Shown: piece by piece, positions 9,236 through 18,694 of the stretch
Layout of the letters: each line of letters begins with the position of its first letter
Position numbering within the stretch: the first letter of the stretch is position 1
Source: Deltaproteobacteria bacterium
GTDB taxonomy: Bacteria > Myxococcota > Kuafuiibacteriia > Kuafuiibacteriales > Kuafuiibacteriaceae
Assembly (NCBI GenBank): GCA_016713425.1
Contig: JADJPE010000005.1
Span: 3,100,001 to 3,164,000 of the forward strand
Length of the DNA: 64,000 nt
Direction: 5' to 3'
The notes under the pieces: generated by a model
Told to the model about the DNA's origin: nothing
The model's input: the letters and a program-made list of their open reading frames with translations, nothing else
Database searches by the model: none
Made by a program: the position numbers and the translations under genes

Positions 9236-10129
9236 CTATCCACGCGCTTTGATTTGGGCTTTGAAGATCTTGGCGATCTCGGAGGGTTCAACAACGTATC
9301 GATGTGCGCACAGATCGCAGTTCACGACGACCTCGCGGTTGGCTTCGATCATCTCCGCAAGGTCGGTCGGCCCGAGCATGCGAATCGAGCCCAACACCTT
9401 CTCCATGGAGCATCGGCACTGCCAGCCGAGGGGCACGGCGTCGATGGTTCGCGCATCCGGGAACATCGCCTCGACCAGCTCGTGCGCTGCGAGCTCGCGG
9501 CTTAGATGGCGCGTCAGCTGGCCATCGCGGAGATTTGTTCGAATGCGTTCGAGGCGCTCGACGTCTCCATCTGGAAGCGCCTGCGTGAGGACGCCGGCCG
9601 CCCGAATCACAACACCTTCCGCGTCGGCCATGACGTCGGCCGATAGGGCGGTGGGGATTTGGTCGGATTGATTCAAAAAGAACTCGAGGTCTTCGTCCAC
9701 TTCGCCCTTCGTGATGGGCGTGGTGCTCTGCGTGTATTCCGCGGCGCGGTCGGACATTCGAATGACGGAGATCTCTCCTGGTTTCAGCGCGGGGGTCAGT
9801 GACCGACGGCTCAAGAGCGTCTCGCCCTCGAACAATGGAAAACTGAGGTTGGGGTTCTTGGCGAAACCACGCAGATGGCCGTCGTGGGTGGCGTCGGCGA
9901 AGAGCTGGCGCAAGGTTGTGCGCATGACGAACTGGACGCTCGTCGTGCCGTTCCTCTTGGCGGTTGTGCTCATGAGCCCGACCGAGGTCAGGAGCCTTCC
10001 CAGCGCAACCGCGGATGTCACTTGGAGTTTGTGCGCCTCTTGCGCCGCACGGCAGGTCTGGGTGGTGACGGCGACGGCGACTTCGAGCCGTGACTGGGGG
10101 AGGGTGCATCGGATGCAGAGGTCTTCCAC
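9236..10129 (-). CDS. hslO: Hsp33 redox-regulated chaperone
   Basis: 297 residues. Hsp33 is a cytosolic holdase activated when its zinc centre is oxidised. The CxC and CxxC zinc-binding pairs are present near the C-terminus as QCRCSMEK and NCDLCAHR, about 30 residues apart. The N-terminus (EDLCIRCTLPQSRLEVAVAV...CRAAQEAH) aligns with the usual Hsp33 start, so the ATG at 10129 is likely real although it lies inside the 3' end of folE. It is transcribed with folE upstream and the peptidase downstream. The gene appears intact. Confidence 0.93.
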   Translation of the reverse strand: MEDLCIRCTLPQSRLEVAVAVTTQTCRAAQEAHKLQVTSAVALGRLLTSVGLMSTTAKRNGTTSVQFVMRTTLRQLFADATHDGHLRGFAKNPNLSFPLFEGETLLSRRSLTPALKPGEISVIRMSDRAAEYTQSTTPITKGEVDEDLEFFLNQSDQIPTALSADVMADAEGVVIRAAGVLTQALPDGDVERLERIRTNLRDGQLTRHLSRELAAHELVEAMFPDARTIDAVPLGWQCRCSMEKVLGSIRMLGPTDLAEMIEANREVVVNCDLCAHRYVVEPSEIAKIFKAQIKARG

Positions 10130-10782
10130 GGCTCGAAGAGCGTAACATCGATCTCATGCTGAAGGGATTCGACGTTGCGCCGAGCCCCGAAGCTCGAGGT
10201 CGTCCGAATGATGGTGTCTTTGCGCGCGAGGTCCTCCACCGCGATGCACCCATGTTTGGCCTCGATCACGACTACCGCCGCCGTTGCCGAGAGCATTTCT
10301 CTGAGCGCATCGGAGATCTCGTGGGTGAGGTCTTCCTGCAGGATGAGGCGGTGGCTCATGGCGTCGACCAATCGAAACAGCCGGGCCAGGCCTGGGATCT
10401 TCCCGTTCGGTAGGAAGGCAAGGTGTGCCTGTCCGTGGGCCATCATCAGGTGATGTGGACAGGTGAAGACGAGTGGAATTCGAGTCGAGACCACGGATCC
10501 GCGGTGCTGGGAGGTAAACCCGCTACCGAGCACGCCGAGACCATCCTGGGCGTAGCCGGCGGTGAGGACTTCGATGAAGGCGCGGGTGACTCGTGTCGGG
10601 GTATCACGGAGTTCCACGTCCGCCGGGTCGAAACCGAGTGCGTCGAGGAACGCACGGAGCGCGTCTTCTGCCCGCGCCCGGTCGGGGGCACGAACCCGCG
10701 GGATGGCCCGGCCGGGCGGGATGGCGCGCCTGCTTCCTCGGGGCATCTCAGCGGTGGTCGCTGGCGTAACGGCTGCCGTCAA
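10018..10782 (-). CDS. folE: GTP cyclohydrolase I
   Basis: 254 residues. It catalyses GTP to 7,8-dihydroneopterin triphosphate, the first step of folate/pterin synthesis. The zinc ligands appear as CPHH (in FTCPHHLMMAHGQAHLAFLP) and the Cys of EAKHGCIAVED, and DTPTRVTRAF marks the N-terminal domain. Homologues normally end near HEIDVTLFEP; here the frame continues for about 40 Ser/Pro/Arg-rich residues and overlaps hslO by 112 bp in another frame. That suggests loss of the original stop. MPRGSRR at 10746 is an alternative start. Confidence 0.93.
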   Translation of the reverse strand: MTAAVTPATTAEMPRGSRRAIPPGRAIPRVRAPDRARAEDALRAFLDALGFDPADVELRDTPTRVTRAFIEVLTAGYAQDGLGVLGSGFTSQHRGSVVSTRIPLVFTCPHHLMMAHGQAHLAFLPNGKIPGLARLFRLVDAMSHRLILQEDLTHEISDALREMLSATAAVVVIEAKHGCIAVEDLARKDTIIRTTSSFGARRNVESLQHEIDVTLFEPWKTSASDAPSPSHGSKSPSPSPPRPAVRRKRRTNSK

Positions 10783-10793
10783 GCGTAAACGCC

Positions 10794-10853
10794 GGCCCTT
10801 TTGGGGCCTGGCGATGACGGCCTTTCAGGGCCAGCGACGAGGCCTTTCGGGCC
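10794..10853. repeat. Three consecutive GGCC-type short palindromes upstream of folE
   Basis: GGCCCTTTTGGGGCC (10794-10808), GGCCTTTCAGGGCC (10819-10832) and GGCCTTTCGGGCC (10841-10853) are near-perfect small hairpins spaced about 23 bp apart, immediately upstream of folE on its coding strand. They could be a structured leader or a degenerate palindromic repeat family; the sequence does not decide. Confidence 0.6.
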
Positions 10854-10879
10854 GCGACGGTCCGACGGGTCCGACTTGT

Positions 10880-11046
10880 TCATTGACGGCTGGACTTCGC
10901 GCGACCTACCAGCAGAATCTCGTGAATGGGCAGATCCTCGTGGACTTGCAGTTCTTGGACGATCAGCAGGCTCCGCTCGACGTAAGGACAAGGAGCCAGT
11001 TCGGTGCTTCCCTCTGAGTTCAAACCAAACGCAAGCCCCGCGCTGA
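10880..11046 (-). pseudogene. Unidentified C-terminal gene fragment
   Basis: A minus-strand frame ending at a TGA (10880-10882) reads AGLAFGLNSEGSTELAPC then VERSLLIVQELQVHED and IHEILLVGRAKSSRQ. Its composition looks coding, unlike the other frames here. Reading upstream it reaches a stop in the DNA next to the IS110 fragment, so only about 55 C-terminal residues remain. I do not recognise the family. Confidence 0.4.
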
Positions 11047-11097
11047 GCGTCGTTCGTTATGCCGACAGCGCAATACCCACCGCGCGCGGCCGGTTCC

Positions 11098-11827
11098 ATC
11101 CGCGGCGAGACCGATCCTGAGAAGCTGGTCGACCGCAGGCGTGGTCGTCTCAAGGCCACGCGAGCTGAGCTCGTCGAAGCCCTGCGCGGTCGCGTCACTC
11201 GGAATCATCGCTTTCTTCTCGAGCTTCACTTGAACCAGATCGACGCCCTCGACAAGTCGATCGAGAGCGTGGAGAAGGAGGTCGGCGAGCTGCTGGAGCC
11301 CTTTCGAGCTGCCGCCGAGCTCCTGAAGACGATCCCAGGCGTCAGCGATACCGTCGCCGATGTGATCATCGCGGAGATCGGGGTCGACATGTTGCGCTTT
11401 CCAACTGCAGGGCATCTCGTTTCCTGGGCAGGTCTCTGCCCTGGCAATGATGAGAGCGCCGGCAAACGTCGCTCCACTCGCGTTCGAAAAGGATCTCCGT
11501 GGCTCAAGACAACGTTGGTCCAAGCGGCATGGGCGGGATCCCGTACGCGCGGAACGTACCTGCGTACACAGTTCCTGCGCCTCAAGACTCGCCGCGGTCC
11601 TAAGAAGGCCATCATGGCGGTCGCCGCATCGATGCTGACCGCCATCTATTACATGCTCCGAGACTCCGTCCCCTACCGCGATCTTGGCCCCGACTACTTC
11701 GACCGCATGGACACGACCAAGGTGACCACCCGCCTGGTTCGCAGGCTCGAGAGCCTCGGGTTCCATGTCGAGCTCAAGGAGGCATCCTAAGCGAAAACGA
11801 TCGTCATCAGCCGTGGTTTCGTTCTAG
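11098..11827 (+). mobile_element. IS110, 3' half
   Basis: Identical to the right half of the complete IS110 (from RGETDPEKLVDRRRG of the transposase to the right end), joined directly to the same IS91 sequence. The DEDD domain and the bridge-RNA end are missing, so it is inactive. It shows this is a left-truncated copy of the IS91-IS110 composite. Confidence 0.93.
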
Positions 11828-13230
11828 GGGCGGGCGATTTGTCCGAGCTGCGGTGCACGACGGATGCAGGAGACGGCGGCCCATCTCGTCGATGACGTGC
11901 TGCCCGATGTCGCGCTGCGGCAATACGTGCTGAGCCCGCCGTTCGAACTGCGCGGTCTTCTCGCGTGCAAACGAGAAGTCTTGGCGAAGATGGTGAACTT
12001 TTTCGTTCGGGCGATCTTTGAGCAACTGACCGACTGGGCTCGATGTCAGGGTCTCACAGGACCGAAATGCGGCGCAGTCACCTTCATTCAGCGATTCACG
12101 AAGACCCTGAACATCTCACCCCATCTTCATGTGCTCGTTCTCGACGGAGTCTTTGCGAACGAAGAAGAGGGTCCCCGTTTCGTCGAATGCCCAGCCCCAA
12201 CGAATCGAGACCTTCTTTCGTTGGCCCAAAGGGTCTTCAAGAAGATGGAGAAATTTCTCGCGAAGAGCGGATATCTCCGAAGCGAGTCGGACGCTCTTGA
12301 GGAAGCATCGCTGACACCCGTGGAGCGCTGGTATGTGCGGGGCCTCGCGGAGCCATCGATGCTGTCGCCAAGTCGCATCGTGGACGTCAAGTCCACGGCG
12401 ATCGAGTGTGGTGGATTCAGTGTTCATGCTCAGGTTCGTGTTGCCCAAGGCGATCGACGAGGACGAGAAAGGCTCTGCCTATATGCGGCCCGTCCGCCTT
12501 TCGCCGAAGGTCAACTTCGCATGACCGATGATGGCCGAGTTCGGCTGACGCTTCGTCGTCCAGCGAAGAACGGCCAGGGTGCGATCGTTCTATCACCGGT
12601 TCAGTTTCTGAGGCGCCTCGCGTGGCTCGTTCCTCCCCGGCGCAGCATCAGGTTCGCTATGCGGGAGTTCTGGCCTCGGCCTCGAAAGTGCGGCGCGCGA
12701 TTGTCCCAAGGCCCGCACCGGTTCTTCAGCTCGCCTTCCCGATCGAGAACATGAGGCCTCGGGTTCAGAAACATCGCATGTCGTGGGCCAAACTGTTGGC
12801 CCGCGTCTATTCGATTGATGGAGAGCGCTGCTTGAGCTGTGGCGGCCCACTTAGGCCGATCGGTGCGGTGACTGAATCGAGTCACGTCGCGCAGACTCTC
12901 GGTCGGATGCGACGGCAGCGATGCGCTCGAGATCCCCTCAGCTCGCCCTCGATCTCTGATCGACTCTACAAACCAACCCAAGGTCCCACGCTCCGGGCCT
13001 CGGCGCTTCTTGTCCGCGCGGTCGCACTGCTCGTCCGCTGGGGAGAGGTACGTCTGAACGCTGCGCGCAGGCTACGGAACTCAACGGCAGTCCCGTCTTG
13101 TGGCGTTCCAAACCGGCCAGACTGCGCGCAACATGTGACTCGTCGCACACCTGCGTCGGTTCTCCGACTGCTCCGGGCATGGTATCGACGACGCATAGTG
13201 AGTCGAAGCCGATTGATTGCCCTATCGGCC
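11828..13230 (+). mobile_element. IS91-family element, 5'-truncated at the IS110 junction
   Basis: Continuous with the IS110 fragment on its left. It starts at CPSCGARRMQETAAH and includes the HUH motif and the full right end (13215-13230). It shares the one-base C-tract deletion after WLVPP with the copies at 6454 and 15612. The right end abuts pepA and removes its N-terminal part. Confidence 0.92.
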
Positions 13231-14424
13231 CGATTCCCGTGGTTCCGGCCCCCGCCCAGCTCATCTTGGCCTTGGTTCAAGCTCTTTCAGAAGGGAGCAT
13301 GCTCGGCGGCTACGCGTTCTCTACTTATCAGACGAAGGATCCCAAACCCATTTCGCTCAAGGAACTCCGCATTGCGTTCGTTGCGGAGGATGTTCAGGGC
13401 GTCAAGGGTGCGTCGATCCGGGGCGCGATCGTTCGTGGACAGGCCATTGCGGAGGGCGTCCTCGCCGCACGTTCGCTCGTCAACGAGCCGCCAAACGTGC
13501 TTTCGCCGCCCGAACTGGCGGATCGGGCACGCAAGATGTGCAAGACCGCGGAGCTTAGCCATCGCGTCTTGGGGTGCGAGACCTTGAACGCCAAGGCATG
13601 CGTCTCATTCTGGCTGTGGGGCGGGGCAGTGAGCACGAGCCTCGACTGATACACATGACGTACACGCCCGAGAAGGGAACTGAGGCTAAGCGCACCGTGT
13701 GCATCGTGGGGAAGGGGCTGACCTTCGATGCCGGCGGGCTATCGCTCAAACCCAATGATTCCATGGTCGACATGAAGGCCGACATGGGAGGCGCCGCCGC
13801 GGTATTGGGCGCGATGGAGGCCATCGCGAAGCTGAAGCCCGACGTCGTCGTTCACGGGATCATTGGCGTCGCGGAGAACATGCCGGATGGGCGCGCGATT
13901 CGACCGGGCGATGTTTTCGTCTCGAAAAAAGGCCTGACCGTCGAGGTCCTCAACACCGATGCGGAGGGTCGCCTCGTGCTCGCGGATGCGCTTTCCTATG
14001 CGCAGGATCTCTCGCCCACCGAGATCATCGACTTGGCGACGTTGACCGGGGCGTGCATGGTCGCGCTCGGCCGGACGATCGCGGGTGCGTTTGTGAGCGA
14101 TGAGGGCCTGGTGGAGAGCTGGCGCAGGCCTGGGAGCGTTCCGGCGAGAAGTTCTGGCGTCTGCCGCTCGATCCGGAGCTGCGCGAGCTGCTCGACAGCG
14201 ACATCGCCGACATCAAGAATGTCGCCGATCGGTACGGAGGTGCGATCACGGCCGCGCTGTTTCTGCGAGATTTCGTTGAGCGAAGCGTGAAGTGGGCGCA
14301 TCTCGACATCGCCGGCCCAGTGTTGAGCGTGAAGGACGTCGGCTATCTCCCGAAGGGCGGCACGGGGTTTGGTGTTCGAACGCTGGTTGAGTTCGTCTGC
14401 GGACCCAACGTGCTTCGGATCTGA
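13231..14424 (+). pseudogene. pepA: Leucyl aminopeptidase (M17), 5' truncated with two frameshifts
   Basis: Three frames together give the C-terminal ~400 residues of a cytosolic M17 aminopeptidase. The first (IPVVPAPAQLILALVQAL to LVNEPPNVLSPPELADRA) ends at a frameshift near 13575. The second holds the metal and active-site motifs VGKGLTFDAGGLSLKP and NTDAEGRLVLADAL. A second shift near 14125 leads to KFWRLPLDPELRELLDSD and a C-terminus at 14424. The N-terminal domain is replaced by the IS91 right end. The truncation makes it a pseudogene even if one or both frameshifts are sequencing errors. Confidence 0.9.
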
Positions 14425-14536
14425 CTTTGTTGGCGGCCGGCCGAGGTCTCGCTCTCGGCCGAGAATGACCCCGCGGGACGGTGATGCTCGCTGCACTCTG
14501 AGAGACGGCACGTCCGCCCGTTTGAGCGCTCTGCGA

Positions 14537-14719
14537 CTATGACAGATGCCCGGCCAGCATGAAGCCGACGGCGGCTCCGACGCTCAAGCCCAGGATCACG
14601 CCCGATACGAACCATCGCATGGTGTGTGCGGGGACCGCGGCTGTCGTGGGCGACGACACCATCGTCGATTCGGATGACGTCGACAAGGCGGCGGACGTGG
14701 CCGACACGGGTGGCCTGGA
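14537..14719 (-). pseudogene. C-terminal fragment of a membrane-anchored protein
   Basis: The minus frame reads a Ser/Thr/Ala-rich stretch (PPVSATSAALSTSSESTM), then PAHTMRWFVSGVILGLSV and a Gly/Ala helix ending MLAGHLS at the stop. This is a single C-terminal transmembrane segment after a disordered linker. The upstream part is replaced by the IS91 left breakpoint at about 14720. The start codon is lost and the function is unknown. Confidence 0.55.
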
Positions 14720-16206
14720 ACTGCGGGATCTTGGAACGCGGGTTCGTCCTTCTTTTCTGCGACCGATGCCAGCGTGAGCATGCTGTGGCCTTTTCGTGCA
14801 AGGGGCGGGCGATTTGTCCGAGCTGCGGTGCACGACGGATGCAGGAGACGGCGGCCCATCTCGTCGATGACGTGCTGCCCGATGTCGCGCTGCGGCAATA
14901 CGTGCTGAGCCCGCCGTTCGAACTGCGCGGTCTTCTCGCGTGCAAACGAGAAGTCTTGGCGAAGATGGTGAACTTTTTCGTTGGGGCGATCTTTGAGCAA
15001 CTGACCGACTGGGCTCGATGTCAGGGTCTCACAGGACCGAAATGCGGCGCAGTCACCTTCATTCAGCGATTCACGAAGACCCTGAACATCTCACCCCATC
15101 TTCATGTGCTCGTTCTCGACGGAGTCTTTGCGAACGAAGAAGAGGGTCCCCGTTTCGTCGAATGCCCAGCCCCAACGAATCGAGACCTTCTTTCGTTGGC
15201 CCAAAGGGTCTTCAAGAAGATGGAGAAATTTCTCGCGAAGAGCGGATATCTCCGAAGCGAGTCGGACGCTCTTGAGGAAGCATCGCTGACACCCGTGGAG
15301 CGCTGGTATGTGCGGGGCCTCGCGGAGCCATCGATGCTGTCGCCAAGTCGCATCGTGGACGTCAAGTCCACGGCGATCGAGTGTGGTGGATTCAGTGTTC
15401 ATGCTCAGGTTCGTGTTGCCCAAGGCGATCGACGAGGACGAGAAAGGCTCTGCCTATATGCGGCCCGTCCGCCTTTCGCCGAAGGTCAACTTCGCATGAC
15501 CGATGATGGCCGAGTTCGGCTGACGCTTCGTCGTCCAGCGAAGAACGGCCAGGGTGCGATCGTTCTATCACCGGTTCAGTTTCTGAGGCGCCTCGCGTGG
15601 CTCGTTCCTCCCCGGCGCAGCATCAGGTTCGCTATGCGGGAGTTCTGGCCTCGGCCTCGAAAGTGCGGCGCGCGATTGTCCCAAGGCCCGCACCGGTTCT
15701 TCAGCTCGCCTTCCCGATCGAGAACATGAGGCCTCGGGTTCAGAAACATCGCATGTCGTGGGCCAAACTGTTGGCCCGCGTCTATTCGATTGATGGAGAG
15801 CGCTGCTTGAGCTGTGGCGGCCCACTTAGGCCGATCGGTGCGGTGACTGAATCGAGTCACGTCGCGCAGACTCTCGGTCGGATGCGACGGCAGCGATGCG
15901 CTCGAGATCCCCTCAGCTCGCCCTCGATCTCTGATCGACTCTACAAACCAACCCAAGGTCCCACGCTCCGGGCCTCGGCGCTTCTTGTCCGCGCGGTCGC
16001 ACTGCTCGTCCGCTGGGGGAGAGGTACGTCTGAACGCTGCGCGCAGGCTACGGAACTCAACGGCAGTCCCGTCTTGTGGCGTTCCAAACCGGCCAGACTG
16101 CGCGCAACATGTGACTCGTCGCACACCTGCGTCGGTTCTCCGACTGCTCCGGGCATGGTATCGACGACGCATAGTGAGTCGAAGCCGATTGATTGCCCTA
16201 TCGGCC
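14720..16206 (+). mobile_element. IS91-family element without IS110, left-truncated
   Basis: Starts at CGILERGFVLLFCDRCQREH, so about 65 N-terminal residues are lost, but the N-terminal zinc finger (CDRC...CPSC) is complete. The IS110 target site is uninterrupted at 14802-14803. The HUH motif is present. The C-tract deletion near 15612 shifts the frame, so the transposase is broken. The right end (16191-16206) lies inside an IS66 tnpC sequence. Confidence 0.92.
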
Positions 16207-16990
16207 CCCTCTGGGCACGCGACATTCGAGGACGGGCACACCATCGGACCCGTCGACTTCCTACGCTTGCGCTCCGGCTACACGGTCGCCGATGCCGCCA
16301 CCGTCTTCGATCAGGCGTTCGCGCGCGAAGACATCATCGAGTGCGGGTGCAACATGCACGCGCGTCGATACTTCGTGAAGGCCCTCGACGGCGGAGAGCC
16401 ACGCGCCGCGATCGCGATCGCGATCGCGATCGATGCCTACCAGGCGCTCTACTGCATCGAGAAGGAAGCGAGAGACCTCGAGCCGAGAGAACGCCTTCGA
16501 CTTCGGCGTGACCGCAGCGCGCCGATCTTCAACAAGCTTCTCGAGTGGGTCGAGTCGATCAAAGACGACGAGCCTCCTTCACTGCGCTTCGGTCGAGCGC
16601 TCAACTACTTCTCGAACCAGAAAGTGCCGCTGAGTCAGTTCCTCACGGATGGCCGCGTCCCAATCGACAACGGCGTTGTTGAGCGTCTGCACGTGCGCGC
16701 GCGCTGACTCGGAAAAACTTCCTCTTCGCCGGGTCAGAGCGTGGCGCTCAGAGCGCCGCCAGCATCTTCTCGCTCTTGGGCTCGTGCGCGCTCTGCGGCA
16801 TCGACCCCGTCGAGTATCTCGCCACCGTCATGCCCATTCTCGCGCGAGGCGTCATCGAGAAGGACGTCATCGACCTCATGCCCCGCAATTCCCCACTCTG
16901 ACTGAGCGTCGCGACCTCCCGGGCCGCCAGGCTCAGGGGATGAATCTTGTCCCGGCTCGAGGAAGAATCCGGCGGTCGCCCGGACACTCA
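16207..16990 (+). mobile_element. IS66 element, tnpC 3' fragment and right end
   Basis: The C-terminal half of an IS66 transposase (DGHTIGPVDFLRLRSGYTVA onward) is cut at the left by the IS91 right end. An in-frame expansion gives AIAIAIAI near 16410, and the frame is broken near 16700 (ERLHVRAR). The DNA ends at the IS66 right terminus cggacactcac (16980-16990). It is closely related to the fuller copy at 23604-26195. Confidence 0.88.
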
Positions 16991-17292
16991 CGTGTGGCCC
17001 CAGCGACCATCGCGATCAATGCTCCCGCGAGTCCGGCGCCGAGCGTGATCCAGCCGGTCTTCGCATCACCCTCCACGACCATGTAGATGCTCCCGACCGA
17101 AGACAACGGTATCGCCGTGAGGCCCGTCCAGAACATCGCCTGGCCAGCGATCTTCGCGCCGCCGGTGCCCGCGCGGCCCGATCCGCCGCCTGCTCCACAC
17201 AAGCAAGGCCCGCCTTGAGCCTAGTCCAGGAACCCGAGCGCGCGATCTCAACGCCCTTCCGCGTGGCAGCCAAGCCACCACTGCGCCCCATC
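16991..17292 (-). pseudogene. Small membrane protein fragment
   Basis: The minus frame reads GQAMFWTGLTAIPLSSVGSI, then EGDAKTGWITLGAGLAGALI and MVAGAT, two hydrophobic helices separated by a short charged loop. The C-terminus is cut by the IS66 right end at 16990. Upstream coding (GVEIARSGSW) appears in another frame, so there may also be a frameshift near 17200. Function unknown. Confidence 0.45.
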
Positions 17293-17378
17293 CATCGCCC
17301 AGCCTGAGCGCATCGACCTCGATGGGCTTGAGCGGCAATACATGGAGCTATCCATCACCATGCCTCGCAACAGATTCC

Positions 17379-18428
17379 CTACGGATTTGGCTGGCCGCCA
17401 GAATGCATCGGAAGCGTCACGCGAAAGTCACTGCTCCTCCCGTCGGCAGTCGTAACCTCTGGCACCGAAATTGAAGCAGAATCCCCCAGATCAACACTCG
17501 GGATTCCGAGCCGCCAATCTACGCCCTTGTTGCGCGGAAAATTCGCGGAATGGCCGGAGCCACCCCATACGACATAGAGACCGCGATCAGAGGCTTCGGC
17601 CTCATGTGCCTGAATGACAGAGACCCAATGAGGATTGGCGGTTTCAAGTCGACTGGATCCCGTGTGGGCTGTGTCGATCCCAATAGGCCGAATTCCGGCT
17701 TTCTTGGCGGACTCGAGCATCGACACAACCCGTTCTGGCCAGCCCTCTGCCTTGTTCCAGCCGTTCATCTCCAGATGGGCGACTAGATCCTGTCGATTGT
17801 CACCCTGCTCCCAGAATCGATCCAGCATTGGCTGATGATCGGAATTGAACATCTCGACGTAGAGTCTCTTCACTCCGGAATCACGGAAAGAACTCATTGA
17901 GTTCGAAAGGAATTCGGGAATGGCAGACGATCCGTGTTCATCACCCAGAAATACACCAGGATTCGTCTTTAGAATTTCGGATATCAACTCTCCAGGCTTC
18001 ATGCTTGGGCGCAGCTCGGGGAGCACTTCTTCGCGCGTCGGGGGGACTGGCGCAGTCCAGGCATCCGATCCTCCTTCCGGCAGCATCCCCAGAAGTTGGG
18101 TCTGCAGCATGTCACTTGACCGTGCAAGCTCCTTCGCCCTCGCGCTGCTCCCCGACGCGCTTGCGGGGGATCGGCGCGCCGGTTCGCTGGCTAGGTCTGG
18201 TACATCCGCGCCGCCTGATAGCTTCCCGGGGAGTTCCTTGCCCGCAAGGCTCGCCAGACTCGCGGGCAAGCCATATTGCGGGGCGCCACTGATTGGGCCG
18301 CTGTGTTCTTGCGTTGAGGCGACGTCGAGGGAACGCCCGCGTCGTTCTGGCTGTTGGGCCACATCGAGTGTATGGGCGGGCGCGATCTGTCGGCTTGACC
18401 ATCGCGGCGCCTCGAGCAAGTAGGCCAT
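17379..18428 (-). CDS. Possible Tiki/ChaN-superfamily protein with disordered N-terminus
   Basis: 349 residues from an ATG at 18428. Residues 1-125 are Ser/Pro/Ala-rich and look disordered (GLPASLASLAGKELPGKLSG). The C-terminal ~200 residues are compact: GVFLGDEHGSSAIPEFL, VKRLYVEMFNSDHQPML, AGIRPIGIDTAHTG and LYVVWGGSGHSANFP. An N-terminal G-D/E-x-H-G, an ordered acidic core strand and a late GxxH are the layout of the Tiki/TraB/ChaN/erythromycin-esterase superfamily and of one domain of Pasteurella mitogenic toxin. There is no signal peptide. A secreted-effector role is conceivable but is inference. Confidence 0.6.
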   Translation of the reverse strand: MAYLLEAPRWSSRQIAPAHTLDVAQQPERRGRSLDVASTQEHSGPISGAPQYGLPASLASLAGKELPGKLSGGADVPDLASEPARRSPASASGSSARAKELARSSDMLQTQLLGMLPEGGSDAWTAPVPPTREEVLPELRPSMKPGELISEILKTNPGVFLGDEHGSSAIPEFLSNSMSSFRDSGVKRLYVEMFNSDHQPMLDRFWEQGDNRQDLVAHLEMNGWNKAEGWPERVVSMLESAKKAGIRPIGIDTAHTGSSRLETANPHWVSVIQAHEAEASDRGLYVVWGGSGHSANFPRNKGVDWRLGIPSVDLGDSASISVPEVTTADGRSSDFRVTLPMHSGGQPNP

Positions 18429-18525
18429 TGTTGTCGCTTGTCACCAGCAAGCGCTGTGCCGACTCCGCCGCAACCGAGTTTGGGTCTTTGGATGGAGGAT
18501 CTGTCCTCAGTGACCTGCGAAGTGT

Positions 18526-18670
18526 CTAGGACTCCAGACGTACCCGCTGCACAGCAGGCGCCTGAGTCGCTCGCTGCCAGTTCGCGAACTCGACCATCAT
18601 CGCCGCCAACAACCCGCCCCGACGTAACCGTTCACGCCCTTCGGTCGTCCGATAGGGGATCGACGGATCG
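18526..18670 (-). other. Short unidentified C-terminal coding remnant
   Basis: The minus frame ending at 18526-18528 reads PSIPYRTTEGRERLRR, GGLLAAMMVEFANWQRAT and QRVRLES. It looks coding but has no upstream part because the single-ORF IS66 element begins here. Family not recognised. The rest of 18429-18694 shows nothing I can assign. Confidence 0.3.
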
Positions 18671-18694
18671 AGTCGAATGTGATCTAAGCTCCTT

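Noticed and set aside
8047..9252. Plus-strand 401-residue frame opposite the peptidase
   Set aside because: No recognisable domain; antisense to a gene with clear zinc-peptidase and propeller motifs in high-GC DNA.
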